Part shown: positions 1 to 6,814 of the stretch, in pieces
Layout: each line of letters begins with the position of its first letter
How positions within the stretch are numbered: the stretch's first letter is position 1
NCBI GenBank assembly: GCA_035255485.1
Contig: DATEZO010000025.1
Coordinates: forward strand, 1 to 13,036
Direction of reading: 5' to 3'
From: DATEZO01 sp035255485
GTDB taxonomy: Bacteria > Pseudomonadota > Gammaproteobacteria > Burkholderiales > Burkholderiaceae_D
Length of the DNA: 13,036 bases
The notes under the pieces: generated by a model
What the model saw: the letters and a program-made list of their open reading frames with translations, nothing else
Databases searched by the model: none
Told to the model about the DNA's origin: nothing
Made by a program: the position numbers and the translations under genes

Positions 1-728
1 ATCGTTTCGCGCAGTGTGGCGCGTCGCTGCATCTGCGGCATCAGGTCGCTGACCGCGATGTAGATGAAGCCGGATGAGGCGAACACCAGCACATACGGAA
101 TCCAGCCGGCAGCGCGTCCCAGCATCGCATAACCGAGCAGGCCGCCGATGACCGCCATCAGGCTGCAGATCAGGTTGTACGCATAGGCGCGCGCGCGCGT
201 GAAGCCCGCATTGAGCAATACGATGAAGTCGCCGATTTCCTGCGGAATTTCGTGCGCGATGATCGCCACGCCTGTGATGATGCCCAGATTCGGGTTGGCG
301 AGAAACGCCGCTGCAATCAGGATGCCGTCGGTGAAATTGTGCAAGCCGTCGCCGACCAGGATCATCCACCCGGCCTTGCCCGCTTCATGCGCATCGTGGC
401 CGTGCTCGTGCGAATGGCCGTCGCCCTCGTAGTGGTGCGAGTGGCGCAGGATCGCCAGCTTCTCCAGCAGGAAAAAGCCCAGCAATCCGGCCAGGAGCGT
501 AGCAAACAGCGAACGCGCATCGGCCTGCGATTCAAATGCCTCCGGCAAGGCATGCAACAGCGAAGTGGACAGCATGATGCCGACCGACAGGCTGACCATC
601 CGTTCCACCATTTTCGCCAGCAGGCCGAAGGAAAATACAGCCGCCGCAGAAATGCTGAAAACGCCCGCGAAAGTAGTGGCGAGCAGGATGGAAAGCAGTG
701 TGGAATTGATTTTGGACCCCAGAGGCAA
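1..728 (-). CDS. ZIP-family metal (zinc/iron) transporter, 3' end outside window
   Basis: This is an inner-membrane divalent metal transporter of the ZIP family, which moves zinc, and often iron or manganese, into the cytoplasm. About 242 residues are visible from a TTG at 728. Hydrophobic segments near residues 10-37 and 40-60 are followed by one near 72-90. A histidine-rich cytoplasmic loop follows at about residues 96-114 (HSHHYEGDGHSHEHGHDAH). The two family signatures come next: HNFTDG at 130-135 and HEIPQE at 159-164, which carry the metal-site residues. More membrane helices follow to the cut end, and the last visible residues are RRATLRET. The start is uncertain. No ATG lies in frame before residue 40 (base 611), which is beyond the first helix. 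TTG at 728 was chosen, and ATC at 710 is an alternative. The substrate cannot be told from sequence. The gene follows the hydrolase gene but is separated from it by a terminator, so it is probably transcribed independently. Confidence 0.85.
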   Translation of the reverse strand, partial: MPLGSKINSTLLSILLATTFAGVFSISAAAVFSFGLLAKMVERMVSLSVGIMLSTSLLHALPEAFESQADARSLFATLLAGLLGFFLLEKLAILRHSHHYEGDGHSHEHGHDAHEAGKAGWMILVGDGLHNFTDGILIAAAFLANPNLGIITGVAIIAHEIPQEIGDFIVLLNAGFTRARAYAYNLICSLMAVIGGLLGYAMLGRAAGWIPYVLVFASSGFIYIAVSDLMPQMQRRATLRET

Positions 729-780
729 TATGACAACGCCGCAAATTAAAACACACGCATCGCTTTTCGGCAAACGACAT

Positions 781-809
781 AAAAAAACGCGGGCTTGTGT
801 CCCGCGTTT
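781..809 (-). terminator. Rho-independent terminator after the dienelactone hydrolase gene
   Basis: Read on the minus strand, a 9-bp perfect stem (AAACGCGGG / CCCGCGTTT, 7-base loop) runs into a tract of seven T residues. It lies about 30 bases beyond the stop codon of the hydrolase gene and about 50 bases before the ZIP transporter start. It should end hydrolase transcripts and insulate the transporter gene. Confidence 0.85.
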
Positions 810-840
810 ATCCGGACCATCTGTTTTTTGAAAGGAAGGT

Positions 841-1728
841 CTATGGTGCAACGCCATGCGCGGCAAGCCATTGCAGGCACCGTTTCCAACCGTCTTTCGC
901 GTCGGCTTCCACATAGCTCGGCCGGTAGTCCGCGTGGAAGGCATGGCCCGCATCCGGGTAGACGACGAATTCGGACTGGCTATCGCCTTGCGCCAGCGCG
1001 GCTTTCATTTTCTCGATGCTGTCCTGCGAAATGCCGGTATCCTTGCCGCCATACAGACCAAGCACCGGAACCTTCAGGCCTGGCGCGATATCGATCGGAT
1101 TCGTCGGCGTCAGCGCCGTCTTGTCGCCGACCAGCCGGCCGTACCAGGCGACGCCCGCCTTCACCTTCGGATTGTGCGCGCAATACATCCATACGATGCG
1201 TCCACCCCAGCAAAAACCGGTAATCCCCAGCTTGTCGACATTGCCGCCGTTGTCCCTGGCCCAGGCAACGCAAGCGTCGAGATCGCCGATTACCTGCTGG
1301 TCGGGTGTCCTGGCAACCACTTCTTTCATCAATTCCGCGATCGTGCCGAACGACGCCGGATCGCCCTGGCGCACGAACAGTTGCGGCGCCAGCGCCAGAT
1401 AACCCTGTTTGGCAAAACGGCGCGCGACATCGGCAATATGTTCATGCACGCCAAAAATCTCAGACACCACCAGCACCACCGGCAGATGGGCCTTGCCTGC
1501 CGGCTGTGCACGGTACACCGGCACCTGCTGCCCCTTGACGGCAAGCAGCACTTCACCGGCGGTCAAACCGGCAGTGTCAGTCTTGATCATGGTCTGCGCC
1601 ACTACCGGCAATACCGCTGCCGCGAAGCCGGTGCCAAGCGCGGTTTTCAAAAAATCACGGCGATCGAAGTTGTCGGACAACGGGGTTTTCGCTATCAGAC
1701 TATCCAGTTCCTGTTTCAGATGATCCAT
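841..1728 (-). CDS. Dienelactone hydrolase family protein with Tat-type signal
   Basis: This is an alpha/beta hydrolase of the dienelactone hydrolase (carboxymethylenebutenolidase) family, 295 residues. The catalytic triad is visible as Cys173 in GFCWGG, Asp230 in GGKD and His262 in GHAFH. Glu90 in SEIFG fits the conserved glutamate that primes the cysteine. The N-terminus carries a twin-arginine motif (RRDFLK, residues 23-28) followed by a hydrophobic stretch (TALGTGFAAAVLPVVA), so export of the folded enzyme to the periplasm by Tat is likely. The n-region of 22 residues is long for a signal peptide. Cytosolic dienelactone hydrolases of chloroaromatic degradation lack such a leader; the architecture is more like E. 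coli YghX. No catabolic genes surround it, so the substrate is unknown. ATG 1728 has a strong ribosome site, AGGAGAG at 1740-1734. A terminator follows the gene at 781-809. Confidence 0.88.
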   Translation of the reverse strand: MDHLKQELDSLIAKTPLSDNFDRRDFLKTALGTGFAAAVLPVVAQTMIKTDTAGLTAGEVLLAVKGQQVPVYRAQPAGKAHLPVVLVVSEIFGVHEHIADVARRFAKQGYLALAPQLFVRQGDPASFGTIAELMKEVVARTPDQQVIGDLDACVAWARDNGGNVDKLGITGFCWGGRIVWMYCAHNPKVKAGVAWYGRLVGDKTALTPTNPIDIAPGLKVPVLGLYGGKDTGISQDSIEKMKAALAQGDSQSEFVVYPDAGHAFHADYRPSYVEADAKDGWKRCLQWLAAHGVAP

Positions 1729-1769
1729 GGCAACTCTCCTGTGGGCAGGCAGTCGGAAATGATCTGATG

Positions 1770-1799
1770 ATCATAACGACAAATCAGGCAGCGCGTCAG
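1770..1799 (-). promoter_or_regulatory. Candidate sigma70 promoter for the dienelactone hydrolase gene
   Basis: On the minus strand a -35-like CTGACG (1799-1794, 4 of 6 consensus bases) and a -10-like TATGAT (1775-1770, 5 of 6) are 18 bases apart, in the 80-base gap between polA and the hydrolase gene. A short palindrome (ATGATC, 4-base spacer, GATCAT, 1759-1774) overlaps the -10 box and the expected start point, and could be an operator. No terminator is seen after polA, so read-through is also possible. Confidence 0.45.
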
Positions 1800-1808
1800 C
1801 GGTCCACG

Positions 1809-4559
1809 TCAATGCGCCTCATCCCAATTCCGGCCTATGCCCACTTCGGCGGTCAGCGGCACCTTCAATTGCGCGACATGCGCCATCAGTTGCGGCAATT
1901 TTTCACGGACATGCGCCAGTTCCGGCTCTGGCACTTCGAGTACCAGTTCGTCATGCACCTGCATCACCATCATGCTTTGCAGGCGTTCAGCCTCCAGCCA
2001 GTCCTGTACCGCGATCATCGACAGCTTGATCAGATCGGCGGCGGTGCCCTGCATCGGCGCATTGATCGCCGCCCGTTCTGCCCCCTGACGGCGCGGCCCA
2101 TTCGGCGAATTGATTTCCGGCAGCCACAGGCGGCGTCCGAACACCGTCTCGACATAGCCGCACGCCTTGGCCTGCGCCCGGGTGTCGTCCATGAAGCGCT
2201 TGACGCCGGCAAAGCGCAGGAAGTATTTATCGATGTAGCTCTGCGCGGCGGCGCGCTCGATGCCGAGATTGCCCGCCAGGCCGAACGCGCTCATGCCGTA
2301 GATCAGGCCGAAATTGATCACTTTCGCATAACGGCGCTGCTCGCTGGTGACTTCGATCGGTGTGCATCCGAAGATTTCAGCGGCGGTCGCGCGGTGGATA
2401 TCCTCGCCTCCGGCGAAGGCGAGCAGCATGTTCTCGTCGCCCGACAGATGCGCCATGATGCGCAATTCGATCTGGGAATAATCGGCCGATACGATCACGC
2501 TGCCGGGCGGCGCGATGAAGGCTTCGCGGATGCGCCGCCCTTCGGCAGTGCGGATCGGGATATTCTGCAAGTTCGGCTCGTTCGACGCCAGCCGGCCGGT
2601 GACTGCAACCGCCTGCGCGTAATTGGTATGCACGCGGCCGGTCTGCGGATCGATCATTTTCGGCAACTTGTCGGTATAGGTCGACTTCAGCTTCGACAGG
2701 CTGCGGTAATCGAGCAGTACTTTCGGCAACGGATAATCCTCTGCCAGCTTTTGCAACACTTCCTCGTCGGTCGATGGCGAGCCGGAGGGTGTTTTTTTTA
2801 CAACCGGCAATTTCAGTTTGTCGAAAAAGATTTCGCCAATCTGTTTCGGTGAATTCAGATTGAACGGCTGGCCCGCCAGTTCATAGGCGTTTTTTTCGAT
2901 TTCCAGCATGCGCCGGCCCAGCTCATGCGATTGCGCGCCCAGCAATTGCGTATCGATCAACACGCCGTTGCGCTCCATTTTCAGGAGTACGATCGCCGTC
3001 GGCAATTCGATTTTTTCATACACGAACCGCAACTTTTCGTTATCCGCCACCTGCGGCCACATCACCTGGTGCAACTGCAGGGTGATATCCGCATCTTCGG
3101 CCGCGTATTCGGTTGCGCGATCGAGCGCCACTTCATCGAAACAGATTTGCGAGACGCCTTTGCCGCAGACCTCCTGATAGGTAATCGTCTTGCGATTCAG
3201 ATGACGCAATGCCAGGCTATCCATGTCGTGGCTCTTGTGCGACTCGAACACATACGATTCAAGCAGCGTATCGTGCGCGATGCCGCGCACGTCGATGCCG
3301 TAGTTGGCAAAGATATGGCTGTCGTATTTCAGGTGCTGGCCGAGCTTCGCCTTGCCTGGGTCCTCCAGCCACGACTTGAGCTGCGCCAGCACCCATTCGC
3401 GCGACAATTGCTCCGGCGCGCCCTGATAGCGGTGCGCGACCGGAATGTAGGCGGCAATGCCGGGTTCGCAGCACAGGGATACGCCGACCAGCTGTGCCTG
3501 CATCGGATCGAGCGAGGTGGTTTCGGTATCGACCGAGGTCAAGGCTGCGGCATCGATCTTGCGCAGCCACTGCTCCAGTTGCGCCTCGGTCAGCACGGTT
3601 TCATACTGGCTGGGCACGGCGGCACCGGCCGGTGCGGGCAATGCCGCTTGCACCTCGCCGCTCCCTACCGCTGCGGCCGGTCGCGCGCCATTGGCGGCGG
3701 CACCGGTTGTTTCGCGCAGCCAGGTCTTGAAGCCGTAGCGCTGGAAGAATTCAACCAGCGCATCGTGATCGACCGGCCTGGCAGTCAATGATTCCGGGAT
3801 CGATACCATGTGCTTGACCAGGTCGCAATCGGTTTTCACCGTGACCAACGTTCTTGCCGTCGGCAGCCAGTCCAGCGCGCGCCGCAGGTTTTCACCGACT
3901 GCGCCGCCGATCTCGCCGGCATGCGCAATCACGCCCTCGAGCGAGCCGTATTGCGCCAGCCATTTAGCCGCGGTCTTGGGGCCGACCTTGGGCACGCCCG
4001 GCACATTGTCGACGTTGTCGCCCACCAGAGTCAGGTAATCGACAATGTGCGCCGGCGGTACGCCGAATTTGGCAGCCACGCCGGCGGCATCGAGCTTTTC
4101 ATTACTCATCGTATTGATCAGCGTGACCTGCTCGTTGACCAGTTGCGCCAGGTCCTTGTCGCCGGTCGAGATGATGGTCCGCAGGCCATGTGATACGGCC
4201 TGCACCGCCAGCGTGCCGATCACGTCGTCGGCCTCGATGCCGTCCACCATCAGGATCGGCCAGCCAAGCGCGCGCACCACCTCGTGGATCGGCTCGATCT
4301 GGCGCACCAGATCGTCCGGCATCGAAGCGCGATTGGCCTTGTATTCCGCGTACAGGTCGTCGCGGAAAGTCTTCCCTTTTGCGTCGAATACACAGGCGAT
4401 GTATGCTGCGGAGTAATCATTGCGCAGCCGACGCAGCATGTTGATCATGCCGTAGATCGCCCCGGTCGGCGCACCTTCCGCATTGCGCAAATCGGGCATG
4501 GCGTGAAATGCGCGATACAGATAACTGGAACCATCCACCAACAGCAGGGTTTTATTCAT
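1809..4559 (-). CDS. polA: DNA polymerase I
   Basis: DNA polymerase I has 916 residues, against 928 in E. coli. It fills gaps and removes RNA primers during lagging-strand synthesis and excision repair. Domains in order are the 5'-3' flap exonuclease (about 1-285), an Ala/Pro-rich linker (about 286-317), the 3'-5' proofreading exonuclease (about 320-505) and the polymerase (about 510-916). Proofreading residues are present: Asp344 and Glu346 in DTETTSLD, Asp413 in LKYDS, and Tyr485 and Asp489 in YAAEDAD. Polymerase motif A has Asp693 (SADYSQIELR), motif B has Lys746, Phe750 and Tyr754 (AKVINFGLIYG), and motif C has Asp870 (QVHDELVLE). All align to E. coli at a constant offset of 12 in the polymerase domain. 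Phe750 matches E. coli Phe762, the residue that discriminates against dideoxynucleotides. ATG 4559 abuts the start codon of the divergent LOG-family gene. Its ribosome site is weak, so its promoter and leader must lie inside that gene. Confidence 0.98.
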   Translation of the reverse strand: MNKTLLLVDGSSYLYRAFHAMPDLRNAEGAPTGAIYGMINMLRRLRNDYSAAYIACVFDAKGKTFRDDLYAEYKANRASMPDDLVRQIEPIHEVVRALGWPILMVDGIEADDVIGTLAVQAVSHGLRTIISTGDKDLAQLVNEQVTLINTMSNEKLDAAGVAAKFGVPPAHIVDYLTLVGDNVDNVPGVPKVGPKTAAKWLAQYGSLEGVIAHAGEIGGAVGENLRRALDWLPTARTLVTVKTDCDLVKHMVSIPESLTARPVDHDALVEFFQRYGFKTWLRETTGAAANGARPAAAVGSGEVQAALPAPAGAAVPSQYETVLTEAQLEQWLRKIDAAALTSVDTETTSLDPMQAQLVGVSLCCEPGIAAYIPVAHRYQGAPEQLSREWVLAQLKSWLEDPGKAKLGQHLKYDSHIFANYGIDVRGIAHDTLLESYVFESHKSHDMDSLALRHLNRKTITYQEVCGKGVSQICFDEVALDRATEYAAEDADITLQLHQVMWPQVADNEKLRFVYEKIELPTAIVLLKMERNGVLIDTQLLGAQSHELGRRMLEIEKNAYELAGQPFNLNSPKQIGEIFFDKLKLPVVKKTPSGSPSTDEEVLQKLAEDYPLPKVLLDYRSLSKLKSTYTDKLPKMIDPQTGRVHTNYAQAVAVTGRLASNEPNLQNIPIRTAEGRRIREAFIAPPGSVIVSADYSQIELRIMAHLSGDENMLLAFAGGEDIHRATAAEIFGCTPIEVTSEQRRYAKVINFGLIYGMSAFGLAGNLGIERAAAQSYIDKYFLRFAGVKRFMDDTRAQAKACGYVETVFGRRLWLPEINSPNGPRRQGAERAAINAPMQGTAADLIKLSMIAVQDWLEAERLQSMMVMQVHDELVLEVPEPELAHVREKLPQLMAHVAQLKVPLTAEVGIGRNWDEAH

Positions 4560-5297
4560 ATGGCTTTAAACGGAAAAAACGTGCCGCGCCTGCGGCAGAT
4601 CAGCGATATCGAACGCGCCACATCCAAAAAGGCGCGCGAATCATGGCAAATGTTCACGATTATGGCAGAGTTTATCGAGGCGACAGAGCGCCTGTCCGAA
4701 CTGCGTCCCGCAATATCCATCTTCGGTTCCGCGCGCACCAGGCCGGACGATCCGGCCTATGGATTATGCGTCGATATTGCGCGGCGCCTGTCCGACGAAG
4801 GCTTCGCCGTGATCTCGGGCGGCGGCCCCGGCATCATGGAAGCCGCCAACAAGGGCGCTTTCGAAGGGCGTTCTTCGTCTGTCGGATTGAATATCGAATT
4901 GCCGCGCGAACAGAAAGGCAATGCATGGCAGGATATTTCCTTGAGTTTCCGGCATTTTTTCGCACGCAAGGTGGCGTTCGTCAAATATGCGGATGCCTAT
5001 GTAGTGATGCCGGGCGGATTCGGCACCCTGGATGAAGTCACCGAGGTGCTGACGCTGATCCAGACCGGCAAGTCACGCCGCATTCCGGTGATTCTGGTCG
5101 GCACGGCTTTCTGGCGCGGCTTGCTGGACTGGATTCGGGAACAGATGATCCCGCGGGGAATGATCAATGAAGCCGATATGAACCTGGTGCAAATGATCGA
5201 TGAACCAGCCAATGTGGTCGATGCCATTTTTGCCTTCTACGAGGCGCGTGACATCGTGTTGTCGGAGTCCGATACGCAGGGCAGTTCGTTTTTATAG
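4560..5297 (+). CDS. LOG-family protein (TIGR00730), putative cytokinin riboside 5'-monophosphate phosphoribohydrolase
   Basis: This is a 245-residue Rossmann-fold protein of the LOG (lysine decarboxylase-like, TIGR00730) family. Characterised members release a free base from a nucleoside 5'-monophosphate; the bacterial role is usually unknown. The phosphate-binding loop SGGGPGIMEAANKG is at 86-99 and the signature PGGFGTLDE at 151-159. Arg136 (FFARKVAF) lies at the position expected for the catalytic arginine. Like other proteobacterial long-form LOG proteins it has an N-terminal helical extension of about 50 residues. An upstream in-frame extension exists, but ATG 4560 is preferred because the family resemblance starts here and because upstream codons would overlap polA. 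A possible ribosome site AGGG (4546-4549) lies 10 bases ahead, inside the first codons of polA. The older label 'lysine decarboxylase' should not be used. Confidence 0.92.
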   Translation: MALNGKNVPRLRQISDIERATSKKARESWQMFTIMAEFIEATERLSELRPAISIFGSARTRPDDPAYGLCVDIARRLSDEGFAVISGGGPGIMEAANKGAFEGRSSSVGLNIELPREQKGNAWQDISLSFRHFFARKVAFVKYADAYVVMPGGFGTLDEVTEVLTLIQTGKSRRIPVILVGTAFWRGLLDWIREQMIPRGMINEADMNLVQMIDEPANVVDAIFAFYEARDIVLSESDTQGSSFL

Positions 5298-5328
5298 TGC
5301 GGTTATTCACGGTCAATCCGGCCCGGTT

Positions 5329-5337
5329 TGCTACAAT
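5329..5337 (+). promoter_or_regulatory. Candidate extended -10 promoter for the DUF2782 gene
   Basis: The sequence TGCTACAAT is an extended -10 element (TGn followed by TACAAT, 5 of 6 consensus bases). It lies about 32 bases after the LOG gene stop. No good -35 box is seen at 16-18 bases, which extended -10 promoters can tolerate. The predicted start point near 5344 would exclude the GTG 5297 and ATG 5336 start codons and favours ATG 5378. Confidence 0.4.
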
Positions 5338-5377
5338 GGCCAATACGATCAATATTCCAACCCCATTCCCATCCATC

Positions 5378-5791
5378 ATGATGCCCACATTCAGGATTTT
5401 GCCCGCGGTCGCGTGTGTTATTGCGTATGCGATTTCATTTTCGGCGAGCGCGCAACAGCCTTCGGAAACGCCTCCGAAGCTTGAAAAGCTTGAAGAAGGC
5501 GAAGCGCCCGCAATCACGATCCGCAAACCGGATACCGAGAAAAAAATCACGGAAAAGCGGAAACAGGGCAAAGTCACTGAAGTAAAGGTGCATTCCGGAA
5601 AAAGCACGTATTACCTGAAATCGAATGAGCCATCCGGCAGCGCACAACCAGGTGATGCGCAAAGCAATGCCATCCGCGCGCCGCAGTGGCAGGTGAAGGA
5701 ATTCGATCTGGGCGGGGTCAAGCAAGCCAAGGAAGCAGAGGCAGAACAGACGCCCGCACCGCCACCGGCTTCCGAGCCGCAAAAAAAATAA
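5378..5791 (+). CDS. DUF2782 domain protein, secreted, function unknown
   Basis: This is a 137-residue protein of unknown function. Residues 1-25 form a clear Sec signal peptide (basic n-region MMPTFR, hydrophobic core, cleavage likely after SASA at Ala25), so the mature protein should be periplasmic. The core, about residues 36-110, resembles DUF2782: EGEAPAITIRKP, then ITEKRKQGKVTEVKVHSGKSTYYLK, a basic beta-hairpin-like segment. The end (residues 111-137) is a low-complexity Lys/Glu/Pro tail, QTPAPPPASEPQKK. There are no cysteines in the mature part and no lipobox. In-frame starts also exist at GTG 5297, ATG 5336 and ATG 5381. ATG 5378 was chosen because it gives a normal signal peptide and fits the candidate promoter. 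No start has a clear ribosome site. The DUF2782 gene between polA and thrB is an arrangement I recall from pseudomonads and other proteobacteria, which supports the family call. Confidence 0.75.
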   Translation: MMPTFRILPAVACVIAYAISFSASAQQPSETPPKLEKLEEGEAPAITIRKPDTEKKITEKRKQGKVTEVKVHSGKSTYYLKSNEPSGSAQPGDAQSNAIRAPQWQVKEFDLGGVKQAKEAEAEQTPAPPPASEPQKK

Positions 5792-5808
5792 CGGCGCGCT
5801 GCGCCGTT
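5790..5808. promoter_or_regulatory. Perfect 8-bp hairpin between the DUF2782 gene and thrB
   Basis: AACGGCGC and GCGCCGTT flank a 3-base loop, starting within the DUF2782 stop codon. On the plus strand, where the genes lie, no T tract follows. On the minus strand the stem is followed by ATTTTTTTT, so it has the form of a terminator pointing away from the genes it separates. It may protect the 3' end of the DUF2782 transcript, or stop antisense transcription. Confidence 0.5.
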
Positions 5809-5848
5809 GGCATGCGCGCCTTCCCACACGCCTTCATTTTACTTTCCC

Positions 5849-6814
5849 ATGGCAGTATTTACTTCGGTCAGCCTGGACGACCTCACGCGGTGGATTACGC
5901 AATTTCCTCTCGGCAAGGCACTCGTGATCAAGGGTATTGTGTCCGGTATTGAAAACAGTAATTTCTTCATTACGACCGAAGCAGGCGAATATGTACTGAC
6001 GCTATTCGAAAAATTGACGTTCGAACAGTTGCCGTTTTATCTGCATCTGATGCGTCATCTGGCGCGGCGCGGCGTATTGGTGCCGGAACCGATCGCCAAT
6101 CATCAGGGTGACATCATCAATGCACTGCACGGGAAGCCGGCATCGATCGTCACCAGGCTGACGGGCGGGCATCAGCTTGCACCGACACCGGGGCATTGCG
6201 CGGCGGTCGGCGCAATGCTGGCGAAAATGCATCTGGCCGGACAGGATTTCGGCATGCATCAGCCGAATCTGCGTGGCCTCGCCTGGTGGAGGGAAGCCAC
6301 CCCGGTAGTGCTGCCTTATCTGTCAGACGAGAATCAGCAGCTGCTGCGCGCCGAGATGCATTTCCAGGAAATATTCGCTGCCAGCCAGGAATATCCTCAG
6401 TTGCCGCGCGGCCCGATCCATGGAGACCTGTTTCGCAACAATGTCATGTTCGAGGGGGGGCGCCTGACCGGGTTTTTCGATTTCTATTTCGCCGGCTGCG
6501 ACACATGGCTATTCGATGTTGCCGTAACGGCCAATGACTGGTGCATTGATCTCGATCGCGGCGCACTCGATACGGCGCGCGTCCGGGCATTGCTGGATGC
6601 CTACCATTCGGTGCGTCCGTTTACCAATGCGGAACAGACCGCATGGCAACCATTGCTGCGTGCCGGCGCACTGCGGTTCTGGCTGTCGCGCCTGTACGAT
6701 TTTTACCTTCCGCGCAGCGCCGAAATGCTGACGCCGCACGATCCACTCCATTTCGAGCGGATTCTGCGACAGCGCATTGCCAACCCGGCGCCACTCTTAC
6801 TTCCCGCACAATGA
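5849..6814 (+). CDS. thrB: Homoserine kinase, choline-kinase-like (ThrB type II)
   Basis: Homoserine kinase, 321 residues, phosphorylates L-homoserine to O-phosphohomoserine, the step before threonine synthase. It is the aminoglycoside-phosphotransferase/choline-kinase-fold form found in beta- and many gammaproteobacteria, not the GHMP-kinase ThrB of E. coli. The N-terminus MAVFTSVSLDDLTRW is typical. The N-lobe holds IKGIVSGIENSNFF (28-40) and VLTLFEKL (49-56). The catalytic loop is IHGDLFRNNVMF (190-201) with Asp193 and Asn198. The metal-binding segment is GFFDFYFAG (208-216) with Asp211. ATG 5849 was chosen over a TTG at 5807, which would add 14 unlikely residues and start inside a hairpin. 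There is no obvious Shine-Dalgarno sequence before ATG 5849. The stop overlaps the start of the next gene (ATGA), so the two are probably translationally coupled. Confidence 0.95.
   Translation: MAVFTSVSLDDLTRWITQFPLGKALVIKGIVSGIENSNFFITTEAGEYVLTLFEKLTFEQLPFYLHLMRHLARRGVLVPEPIANHQGDIINALHGKPASIVTRLTGGHQLAPTPGHCAAVGAMLAKMHLAGQDFGMHQPNLRGLAWWREATPVVLPYLSDENQQLLRAEMHFQEIFAASQEYPQLPRGPIHGDLFRNNVMFEGGRLTGFFDFYFAGCDTWLFDVAVTANDWCIDLDRGALDTARVRALLDAYHSVRPFTNAEQTAWQPLLRAGALRFWLSRLYDFYLPRSAEMLTPHDPLHFERILRQRIANPAPLLLPAQ

Noticed and set aside
856..1767. 303-codon plus-strand frame opposite the hydrolase gene
   Set aside because: Shadow of a gene with an intact catalytic triad; no domain, no ribosome site.
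1767..3791. Long open frames on the plus strand opposite polA (361 and 288 codons)
   Set aside because: They lie antisense to a full-length, motif-complete polA, are rich in Arg/His/Gln without recognisable domains, and are the usual third-position shadow in GC-rich DNA.
4284..4559. N-terminal extension of the LOG-family protein by 92 residues
   Set aside because: It would be wholly antisense to polA, and its sequence does not resemble LOG proteins; the family resemblance begins at the ATG at 4560.
5297..5377. GTG 5297 and ATG 5336 as starts of the DUF2782 protein
   Set aside because: They would place about 27 or 14 residues before a standard signal peptide, and both lie upstream of the predicted transcription start near 5344.
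5781..5788. Run of eight A residues at the end of the DUF2782 gene as a frameshift site
   Set aside because: It lies directly before the stop codon, and no downstream frame looks like a meaningful extension, so there is no reason to invoke slippage.
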